Assembly: GCA_001768195.1 (NCBI GenBank)
Contig: MENI01000114.1
Coordinates: 13,732-49,051 of the forward strand
Source of the DNA: Bacteroidetes bacterium GWA2_40_15
Lineage (GTDB): Bacteria; Bacteroidota; Bacteroidia; Bacteroidales; VadinHA17
DNA length: 35,320 nt
Reading direction: 5' to 3'
Shown: positions 23,949-30,846 of the stretch, one piece after another
Position numbering within the stretch: the first letter of the stretch is position 1
Layout: every line of letters starts with the position of its first letter
The notes under the pieces: model-generated
Seen by the model: only the letters and a program-made list of their open reading frames with translations
Database searches by the model: none
Told to the model about the DNA's origin: nothing
Position numbers and translations under genes: made by a program

Positions 23949-25190
23949 ATGAATTTTGAATCATTAAACATTTTTGAACCAATTTTAAAATCATTAAAAG
24001 AGGAAGGTTATAAGATACCAACACCAATACAGGTACAGGCTATACCAATTATTCTGAAAGGAACCGACCTGATCGGCTGTGCTCAGACAGGCACAGGGAA
24101 GACAGCTGCATTTGCAGTTCCCATTCTTCAGCTGTTAGGAGCAAGCAAATCATTTGAGAGGAAAAAAAGGATCAGGAGCCTTATAGTTACTCCAACCAGA
24201 GAACTGGCAATACAGATAGAGGAGAGTTTTAAGACATACGGTCGTTATACAGGATTGACCTGTACCGTTGTTTTCGGAGGAGTTAATCAGAATTCCCAGA
24301 CAAGTACTTTAAGAAGCGGGATTGACATACTTGTTGCCACCCCTGGCAGATTGCTCGATCTTATGAATCAGGGTTATATTTCCCTGAAGGATATTGAAAT
24401 ATTCGTTCTTGATGAAGCAGACAGGATGCTCGATATGGGATTTATACATGATGTGCGCAGAATAATAGCATCTCTTCCTGAGAAAAGGCAATCACTTTTC
24501 TTTTCAGCGACAATGCCTCCTGAGATTGTAAAATTGGCAAATACAATTGTATATAAGCCTGTTAAAGTGGAAGTTACCCCCTCAGCATCAACAGTTGATA
24601 TTATCAATCAGTATGTATACTTCATTGATAAAGGGAATAAAAACGCAATGCTGATTGATTTGCTTAAGGATGAAAACATTAAAACAGCACTGGTATTTAC
24701 AAGAACGAAATATGGCGCCGAAAAGGTCACAAAGGTTTTGAAAAGAAAAAATATCAGTGCAGAAGCAATACATGGCGATAAGGCTCAGAATGCAAGGCAA
24801 AGGGCACTTTCAGGTTTCAAGGCACAGACAACACGCGTGCTGGTTGCTACCGATATTGCAGCGCGTGGTATCGATGTTGACGATCTTGAGTTCGTAATAA
24901 ATTATGAGATACCCAATATCTCCGAAACATATGTCCACCGTATTGGCCGGACAGGCAGGGCAGGAGCGAACGGAACTGCTATCTCATTTTGTGATGCCGG
25001 CGAAATGGACTATCTGAAGGATATTGAAAAGCTGATCACAAAAAAGATCCAGGTTGTGAAAGATCATCCCTACCCCCTTGTCGATTTTGATCCGGTAAAG
25101 GCACCTAAGCAGCAGCGCGGAAATCATAACCGTCCAAGGTCATTCACTCCCAGGACTCCTTTTCCTGACCGAAGGAACATAAGAAGATAA
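23949..25190 (+). CDS. DEAD-box ATP-dependent RNA helicase (RhlE-like)
   Basis: A 413-residue helicase with all motifs in order: Q motif (GYKIPTPIQVQAIPII), I CAQTGTGKTAAF, Ia TPTRELAIQ, Ib TPGRLLDLM, II LDEADRMLDMGF, III FFSATMP, IV ALVFTRTKYGAEKV, V VATDIAARGIDV and VI YVHRIGRTGRAG. It unwinds short RNA duplexes in the cytoplasm, for ribosome assembly or mRNA decay. After residue about 365 comes a short basic tail (KQQRGNHNRPRSFTPRTPFP, then a DRRNIRR end) that would bind RNA. Spacing to the SDR gene is about 310 bp, with repeats in between, so it is expressed on its own. Confidence 0.96.
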   Translation: MNFESLNIFEPILKSLKEEGYKIPTPIQVQAIPIILKGTDLIGCAQTGTGKTAAFAVPILQLLGASKSFERKKRIRSLIVTPTRELAIQIEESFKTYGRYTGLTCTVVFGGVNQNSQTSTLRSGIDILVATPGRLLDLMNQGYISLKDIEIFVLDEADRMLDMGFIHDVRRIIASLPEKRQSLFFSATMPPEIVKLANTIVYKPVKVEVTPSASTVDIINQYVYFIDKGNKNAMLIDLLKDENIKTALVFTRTKYGAEKVTKVLKRKNISAEAIHGDKAQNARQRALSGFKAQTTRVLVATDIAARGIDVDDLEFVINYEIPNISETYVHRIGRTGRAGANGTAISFCDAGEMDYLKDIEKLITKKIQVVKDHPYPLVDFDPVKAPKQQRGNHNRPRSFTPRTPFPDRRNIRR

Positions 25191-25329
25191 TTCGGAAGGA
25201 TTTTCCTCCATTTTGATTTTCGGTTATTATTTGTAATTTGCATAATTAATCTATCTGCTGATTAGCATACCGTTTCAGGGATATTTTATTTTAAAGACAA
25301 ATTACTAATCATGTAAAACCTTAAAAAAT

Positions 25330-26616
25330 ATGAGAGGATATCTTTTACTGCTGGCTGCCTTATTGCTTACGCTCAATTCTGGTTGTAAGGGGAAGAAAAC
25401 AGATCAGAAACCTGATGCGGAGCTCCGTATTGAGCTTCTGAAAAATGAAGTCGAAGAAAATCTGACCAAAAACCTGCTATCATGGTGGTCTGCAAAATCA
25501 GTTGATTATGTAAATGGCGGATTCTATGGACGTATTAACAGCAAAGACTCTGTAATTGCGGATGCAAATAAAGGGGGAATAATGAATGCCAGGATACTCT
25601 GGACCTATTCTGCCGCATACAGGGTATTGAAAGATACAGCATACCTGCGTCTGGCAACCAGGGCAAAAGATTATATCCTTGAACATTTCATTGATAAACA
25701 GTACGGAGGCGCCTACTGGAGTCTCGATGCAAAAGGGCAGCCTGTAAACACACGAAAACAGGTGTATACCAACGCATTCTTTATTTACGGACTGGCAGAA
25801 TATTCGAGAGCAACCGGTGATAAGGAATCCCTCGAAGCAGCAAAAGCGATCTTTGAACTCTTTGAGAAACATGCCCTTGACAAGGAGTCAAACGGCTATT
25901 TTGAAGTCTTCAGCCAGGATTGGCAGCGAATTCGCGACAGAATGATAGGAGAATCGTCAGATAATGATGAAAAAACTATGAATACCTCCCTTCACCTCAT
26001 GGAGGCCTATGCCAACCTCTATCGTGTATGGCCCGATCTCAGGATGGCAGACCGCCTGAGAAACATTGTGGAGATATTTCTCGAAAAGATTATAGATAAG
26101 AACACATACCACCTTATCAACTTTATGGACAGGAACTGGAACAGGACATCGCAGGTCGATTCGTATGGGCACGATATTGAAGCATCGTGGCTTTTGCATG
26201 AGGCAGCAAGCCTGCTCGGTGATCCTCAGCTCCTTAAGAGGGTGGAGGAATCATCCATAAAGATGGCAGAAACAGTTGAAGAGGCTATTCAGCCCGACGG
26301 AAGTATAGTTTATGAAAAAGACCTTGCGACAGGGCATGTACAGACCAGCCGCAGCTGGTGGGCACAGGTCGAGACAGTAGTAGGTTATTTTAACGCTTAT
26401 GAGATTTCGGGAAACGAGAAGTTTCTTGACTATGCTGTCAATTGCTGGAATTTTATTGACGATTACCATGTTGATCATATTAACGGTGGCTGGTTCCCAA
26501 ATGTATCGGAGACGGGGGTACCGGGCAGGGGAGATAAGGCCGGTCATTGGGTGGCTCCTTACCACAACGGACGGATGTGTCTTGAGATAATCGAAAGGGC
26601 AGAAAAGCATCATTGA
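25330..26616 (+). CDS. AGE-family epimerase/isomerase, lipoprotein (cellobiose 2-epimerase-like)
   Basis: A 428-residue (alpha/alpha)6-barrel enzyme of the N-acylglucosamine 2-epimerase superfamily. It has a lipoprotein signal (LLLLAALLLTLNSGCKG), so unlike the usual cytoplasmic members it should act in the periplasm or at the surface. Signature blocks: WWSAKSVDYVNGGFYGRI, NARILWTYSAAYRVLKD, GGAYWSLDAKGQPVN, NTSLHLMEAYANLYRVWPD, SYGHDIEASWLLHEAAS, RSWWAQVETVVGYFNAY and GHWVAPYHNGRMCLEII. These match cellobiose and mannobiose 2-epimerases, including the three His of the active site (SLHLMEA, GHDIEAS, PYHNGR). The true sugar is unknown. It is followed 37 bp later by an exported amidohydrolase on the same strand. 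Confidence 0.92.
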   Translation: MRGYLLLLAALLLTLNSGCKGKKTDQKPDAELRIELLKNEVEENLTKNLLSWWSAKSVDYVNGGFYGRINSKDSVIADANKGGIMNARILWTYSAAYRVLKDTAYLRLATRAKDYILEHFIDKQYGGAYWSLDAKGQPVNTRKQVYTNAFFIYGLAEYSRATGDKESLEAAKAIFELFEKHALDKESNGYFEVFSQDWQRIRDRMIGESSDNDEKTMNTSLHLMEAYANLYRVWPDLRMADRLRNIVEIFLEKIIDKNTYHLINFMDRNWNRTSQVDSYGHDIEASWLLHEAASLLGDPQLLKRVEESSIKMAETVEEAIQPDGSIVYEKDLATGHVQTSRSWWAQVETVVGYFNAYEISGNEKFLDYAVNCWNFIDDYHVDHINGGWFPNVSETGVPGRGDKAGHWVAPYHNGRMCLEIIERAEKHH

Positions 26617-26653
26617 ATCATACAGTATTATTAGTTCATTTATTTCTGATATC

Positions 26654-27754
26654 ATGAAAAAGCATTTTAAAAAGCGCGTAATAATGAATTCTGTTGTCAA
26701 CTTGTTTATTGTGACTCTGTGTCCCTTTTTTTCATTATACTCACAGGCCGGTAAAGATATTTTGCTGAAAGATTACAGTCCGGTATCGATATATAAAATA
26801 CCTGTAACAGATATCAGTAAGGCTAAGTACAAAGCATATGATATGCACACTCATGTATATGCAAGGGATGAAGCAACGATTCAGAAATGGATTAAGGCAA
26901 TGGATGCCTGCGGAATCGAGAAATCGATTGTCTTTACCGGGGCAACAGGCTCAAGGTTTGATTCTATATACAACCTTTATTCGAAGTACCAGGACCGTTT
27001 TGAGCTTTGGTGTGGATTTGATTATAATGGATTTGACCAGCCAGGCTATGGACCGGAAGCGGTAAAGGAGCTTGAAAGATGTGTTAAGAAAGGAGCCCGA
27101 GGTGTAGGAGAGGTGATGTTCAAGGGAAAGGCGGTTACTGCGGGTTCAAGGGAGAGGTCGATAAGGCTGCCTGATGACCCCCGTTTTGATGCGTTGTTTA
27201 AAAAGTGCGCTGAACTCAAGGTACCGGTAAATATTCATATTTCCGAGGACAAATGGATGTATGAGAAAATCGATTCAACAAATGACGGCCTGATGAATGC
27301 AGCTACGTGGCATATCAGTACCGATAATGGAAGCAAGAGTCATGAGGAGATGCTTGAACGGTTTGAGAATACTTTAAAAAAACATCCGGAAACAATCTTT
27401 GTGGCAGCACATCTTTTAAACTGCTGTGCCGATCTTTCCTATCTTGGACGATGCTTTGACTCTTATCCTAATCTTTATGCAGACATATCGGCCAGGTATG
27501 GTGAGATAGCTCCCATTCCGGTTTTTGTAAGGAAATTCTTTGAAAAATATCAGGACAGGCTCGTATATGGTACCGATATGACGTTTAACGAAAGTATTTA
27601 CAAGGTAACTTTCAGAATTCTGGAATCATCTGATGAACACTTCTACGAGACTGATCTCTTTGGGTATCACTGGCCGTTATATGGACTCGGCCTGAATGAC
27701 GCGGTTCTGAAAAAGATCTACAGGGACAATTCCATTAAAATACTAAAGAGGTAG
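26654..27754 (+). CDS. Exported amidohydrolase-2 family metal-dependent hydrolase
   Basis: A 366-residue TIM-barrel hydrolase. A signal peptide is present whether started at 26654 or at the ATG at 26684 (VVNLFIVTLCPFFSLYSQ). Metal-site motifs: YDMHTHVYAR (His-x-His), PVNIHISEDKW (His), IFVAAHLLNCC (His) and VYGTDMTFNESIY (Asp), as in the amidohydrolase_2 (ACMSD/gamma-resorcylate) group. Its helper loop DRFELWCGFDYNGFDQPGYG is typical of secreted Bacteroidota members, which may act on lactones or sugar derivatives. It pairs with the epimerase upstream, so the two may process the same carbohydrate. The next gene is convergent. Confidence 0.87.
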   Translation: MKKHFKKRVIMNSVVNLFIVTLCPFFSLYSQAGKDILLKDYSPVSIYKIPVTDISKAKYKAYDMHTHVYARDEATIQKWIKAMDACGIEKSIVFTGATGSRFDSIYNLYSKYQDRFELWCGFDYNGFDQPGYGPEAVKELERCVKKGARGVGEVMFKGKAVTAGSRERSIRLPDDPRFDALFKKCAELKVPVNIHISEDKWMYEKIDSTNDGLMNAATWHISTDNGSKSHEEMLERFENTLKKHPETIFVAAHLLNCCADLSYLGRCFDSYPNLYADISARYGEIAPIPVFVRKFFEKYQDRLVYGTDMTFNESIYKVTFRILESSDEHFYETDLFGYHWPLYGLGLNDAVLKKIYRDNSIKILKR

Positions 27755-27769
27755 ATTGTTTCCGCGGCA

Positions 27770-27831
27770 ATCTGCGAAATCTGCGGGAAACTAAAATTAT
27801 TTTCCCGCTGATCCCGCTGATTTTCGCAGAT
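27770..27831. terminator. Long palindrome between convergent genes
   Basis: Outer arms tctgcgaaa (27771-27779) and tttcgcaga (27822-27830) pair exactly. Inner arms ctgcgggaaa (27781-27790) and tttcccgctg (27801-27810) pair with one mismatch, leaving an unpaired bulge. It lies between the stops of the amidohydrolase and DUF5684 genes and could end transcription from both sides. From memory, tttcccgcagat-type strings recur widely in this phylum, so it may also be a dispersed repeat. Confidence 0.55.
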
Positions 27832-27841
27832 ATTATATTTA

Positions 27842-28228
27842 TTATGTAGCAGAAGGTGCCTGAGGTGCTTGTGCCTGACCGGCAGGACCAACATATTTTG
27901 ATTCACCCAGACCCAGAATTGGAAGGAAAACAAAAGAGAGAAAGAGCATTCCGATTGTAAATCCAACTCCATGTCCGAAACTTTTTGAAAGCAGGTTGAG
28001 CATCCAGATACCCATGACAATACCCACAAATGGAATAAGCATAAGTAATAGCCACCACCATGGTTTGCCAACTATCTCCAGGAGAACAATAATGTTGTAG
28101 ATCGGAATGATACATGCCCATCCCGGTTTGCCGGCTTTTGTGAAGATTTTCCACATAGATACAATCATAAGTAGAAACACTGCCACATAAATCACAATAA
28201 TAACTGTAAAATTGTTACTTGTTTCCAT
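27842..28228 (-). CDS. DUF5684 small membrane protein
   Basis: A 128-residue inner-membrane protein. Spans: FTVIIVIYVAVFLLMIVSMW (residues 7-27), an amphipathic KAGKPGWACIIPIYNIIVLL stretch holding the family pattern AGxPGWxxIIPIYN, then WWLLLMLIPFVGIVMGIWML and GVGFTIGMLFLSFVFLPILG. The tail is Gly/Ala/Gln/Pro-rich. DUF5684 members are found near signal peptidase genes, and sometimes fused to them, but no reaction is known. It stands alone here. Confidence 0.88.
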   Translation of the reverse strand: METSNNFTVIIVIYVAVFLLMIVSMWKIFTKAGKPGWACIIPIYNIIVLLEIVGKPWWWLLLMLIPFVGIVMGIWMLNLLSKSFGHGVGFTIGMLFLSFVFLPILGLGESKYVGPAGQAQAPQAPSAT

Positions 28229-28508
28229 TTGAAAGATTATTAATAATCCCTACTCTTTAGGCTTTTCGGATACGCCCCGTTTTTTAAGTGGTCTCTGGTC
28301 TCCACCTGAAGCTGAAATATACTAATTTTTTTTTATTATACATAAAATGTTACGGTTGAATCATTTCCTGAAAGATATGAATTACTATTCCGGGGAAAAA
28401 TATTTGGTAAGAAAGCAATTTTCCAGTCATAGGGAGTGCCGTTTTCAGATAATTTGAAGATTAAATGAAGTATTTTTGTAATTCATTTTTTGATTAAATA
28501 TTTTTTGG
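28229..28508. other. Divergent intergenic region (DUF5684 / nhaA)
   Basis: A candidate -7 box TATTTTTG lies at 28471-28478, 30 bp before the nhaA ATG. Nothing else was recognised: no hairpin and no riboswitch pattern. Confidence 0.45.
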
Positions 28509-29669
28509 ATGTATACGAAAATAATAGAAGGGAAGATTGAAACAACCAGACTCTTCAATGAATTCTTTAACAGTGAAAAAGCCGGAGGCATAGTTCTGGT
28601 TCTGGCAACAATAGTATCCATTGTTCTTGCAAATTCAAAACTTGGTAATACGTATATTGAAATATGGAATTATGATTTGGGCGGACATAGTCTGGTTCAC
28701 TGGATCAATGACGGACTAATGACCATCTTTTTCCTTCTTATTGGTCTTGAGCTTGAAAGAGAGTTCTATGAAGGTGAACTTTCAAACTTAAGGACAGCTC
28801 TTTTACCTGTTTTCAGTGCCCTGGGAGGTATGATTATACCTGCTGGTATCTTTATCGCTCTTAACTATGGAAAAGAAACTATTGCCGGAACGGGCATCCC
28901 AATGGCAACTGACATTGCTTTTGCCATAGGGATTCTTTCTCTTCTGGGAAGCAGGGTCCCTGCTTCTCTGAAGATATTTCTGACAGCGCTCGCTATTTTT
29001 GATGACCTTGGAGCAATAATACTAATAGCAGTCTTCTACACAGCCACCCTGCTATATGCAAATCTTTTAATAGCCCTGGGGATATTTTTCTTACTCATCA
29101 TTCTGAACAGGCTTGGAGTAAGGAATCTTATCCCCTATCTTGTCCTGGGGATATTGATGTGGTATTTCACGCTGCATTCAGGTGTGCATGCTTCAATTGC
29201 AGGGGTTTTACTCGCCTTTGTGGTTCCTTATGGAGAGGTTGAAGAGAAATCTCCGTCAGATATTCTTCAGCATCATCTTCACAAACCGGTAGCTTTTATA
29301 ATATTGCCTCTGTTTGCATTAGCAAATACCTGTATTGTTCTTGGTGGAAACTGGTATACAGGTCTCGATCAGCCTTTAAGCCTGGGTATAATCGCCGGTC
29401 TTGTTATTGGGAAACCCCTGGGAATAGCGCTATTCTCATTGCTTGCTGTAGCTCTTGGATTATGTGCATTGCCTTATGACATGAAATGGAAAAACGTTAT
29501 TGGTGCAGGTATGCTTGGAGGAATCGGGTTCACGATGTCGATTTTTATAGCGATTGTCGGGCTTGATAATGGCTTAATGATAGATAAGGCCAAAATCGCA
29601 ATCCTGGTAGCTTCAATAATATCAGGTATTGCCGGATATTTTTGGCTGAGAGTTTCTCTTCCAAAGTAG
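28509..29669 (+). CDS. nhaA: Na+/H+ antiporter NhaA
   Basis: A 386-residue inner-membrane antiporter exchanging sodium for protons, close to the usual length. Hallmarks: MTIFFLLIGLELEREFYEGE in the second span region, MATDIAFAIGILSLLGSRVP, and LTALAIFDDLGAIILIAVFY with the two neighbouring Asp residues that bind the ion (equivalent to D163/D164 in E. coli). The later spans LGGIGFTMSIFIAIVGLDNG carry the family's C-terminal pore pattern. It maintains pH and sodium balance. An 8-bp hairpin (cttctaaa/tttagaag, 29687-29707) starts 18 bp past the stop but has no T-run. Confidence 0.97.
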   Translation: MYTKIIEGKIETTRLFNEFFNSEKAGGIVLVLATIVSIVLANSKLGNTYIEIWNYDLGGHSLVHWINDGLMTIFFLLIGLELEREFYEGELSNLRTALLPVFSALGGMIIPAGIFIALNYGKETIAGTGIPMATDIAFAIGILSLLGSRVPASLKIFLTALAIFDDLGAIILIAVFYTATLLYANLLIALGIFFLLIILNRLGVRNLIPYLVLGILMWYFTLHSGVHASIAGVLLAFVVPYGEVEEKSPSDILQHHLHKPVAFIILPLFALANTCIVLGGNWYTGLDQPLSLGIIAGLVIGKPLGIALFSLLAVALGLCALPYDMKWKNVIGAGMLGGIGFTMSIFIAIVGLDNGLMIDKAKIAILVASIISGIAGYFWLRVSLPK

Positions 29670-29825
29670 ACTGATCTGATGTAATACTTCTAAAAGTGAT
29701 TTAGAAGAAGAAGATACTTTTAAGTCAAACATATAAGCCAGCCTCAGGGGAGAGCCCCCCGGCCCCAATATTTTATTCTAAACCCTCACTCAGGCAAGTC
29801 TGGTTCGGCTTTATCATAAAATAAA

Positions 29826-29851
29826 AATCTCTTCGCTGATGCGAAGGGATT
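29826..29851. repeat. Small hairpin, 11-bp stem with one wobble
   Basis: aatctcttcgc (29826-29836) and gcgaagggatt (29841-29851) pair around a tgat loop, with one G-T wobble. It shares gcgaag with the hairpins at 23705-23810, so it may be a stray member. It is 160 bp from the nhaA stop. Confidence 0.45.
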
Positions 29852-29945
29852 AATCTGATTTCTTTGGCGTAGAAAGAGGGAATGGAATTACTACAGTACT
29901 GTAAAGAAAATTATCATGAATTCCTTATCTTTGTAAAATACATTC

Positions 29946-30188
29946 GTTACAACGACAGCGATAGAACTTAAGAAATTATTGATCCCCCGAATCTCTGAAA
30001 TAAACGATTTTTAGTTTCTCAAGGCTTTAAAAACAATCCTGGATTCAAAAACTGATTCTGGAGTAATCCAGTTGACGCAAGATCAACTTGAAGACATTAT
30101 AGCATCAAAAAAGGAGATCGAGCAAGGATTATTTATCGAAAATAGTGTTCTTGACAAAGAGGTGCGTCAATGGCTAAAAGCAAGATAG
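29946..30188 (+). pseudogene. Broken antitoxin gene of a ParE/RelE-type pair
   Basis: The frame ending at 30186-30188 reads TTAIELKKLLIPRISEINDF, then an in-frame TAG (30012-30014), then FLKALKTILDSKTDSG, VIQLTQDQLEDIIASKKEIE and QGLFIENSVLDKEVRQWLKA. This matches the antitoxin part of a widespread Bacteroidota toxin-antitoxin pair, whose members normally begin (M)TTAIELKK. No ATG is found at the expected place, where the codon is GTT. A TATCTTTG -7 box (29926-29933) precedes it. With a lost start and an internal stop it is taken as dead. It overlaps the toxin start by 19 bp, the usual layout. Confidence 0.75.
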
Positions 30189-30232
30189 TCTGGTCACACA
30201 GAGTTAAAATAAGACTTTATGAGATTCTCGAC
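30170..30232 (+). pseudogene. Truncated ParE/RelE-type toxin gene
   Basis: Starts with ATG at 30170 inside the antitoxin frame and reads MAKSKIVWSHRVKIRLYEIL followed by Asp, the well-known N-terminus of this toxin family. From about 30233 the frame continues for 74 codons (to 30457) but no longer resembles the family, which should continue with a FYxERNKS-like segment and a C-terminal beta-sheet with the Arg/His active-site residues. So the toxin is cut after about 21 codons and joined to foreign sequence. Confidence 0.7.
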
Positions 30233-30846
30233 TCCACCACCACTTGGCGGACTAAAGTACCAGGTCCCGATAGCCTGTTGGATTTCCCTGTGTTGCGTCG
30301 GGTAAAGCTTACTAATTATACCGACGGACCGACAGATTGTCTAAAAACCGGAATGAAGTCTCGGAAAATCGCATATTTGACAAAATTCCCGGATGGGTAT
30401 CCGGATATTAAACCCAATCCGGTCAGTTATCAGACAGACTCCCGTTATGTACTGTAAAAGAATCATTCCGAAATAGCTTTCGATATGAAAAATAAATTAT
30501 ACCAGAAGATAATTGAAAAATACATTCAAGTTTATAATAGCTTTTATATTCAGGCAAGCCTGATCCTATTTGCAGCTTCCTGAGATATAAGTTCATCTGT
30601 TGGTTCACCTGAATATAAAAGATCCAAAGAACGCTTAATAGCAAAAATAAAAAAAATGCAAACAATTTTAATTAATTCAGGTTACAGGAGCCGACATAAA
30701 ATTTAAAAATTTTCATAGAGGTATCTATGCATATTGGAGAAGTCAGTGGTCTTGACTATAATAATCTTCTTTCTTATTTTACTTTTTACTATTGTTTAAT
30801 TTGTCATACTCTCTGCTGTAAATTTATACAGCCCGAAAGTATGACT
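30233..30846. other. Unassigned stretch after the broken toxin
   Basis: Bases 30233 to about 30470 are richer in G+C than the flanks and replace the toxin body; I could not match them to any family. On the minus strand a frame ending at 30550-30552 reads LDLLYSGEPTDELISQEAAN, coding-like in composition but without a start, perhaps a gene fragment. The remainder to 30846 is AT-rich and empty. Confidence 0.5.

Noticed and set aside
29687-29707. Rho-independent terminator of nhaA
   Set aside because: The 8-bp hairpin is perfect but A+T-rich and is followed by aagaagata, not a T-run, so it is only mentioned with nhaA.
29740-29775. C- and G-rich string (caggggagagccccccggcccc) after nhaA
   Set aside because: It resembles the cores of other repeats here, but no clear pairing or second copy was found in the window.
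30423-30665. Minus-strand 80-codon frame after the broken toxin
   Set aside because: Its translation begins in a low-complexity T-rich tract and resembles no family; another frame of the same stretch looks more coding-like but lacks a start.
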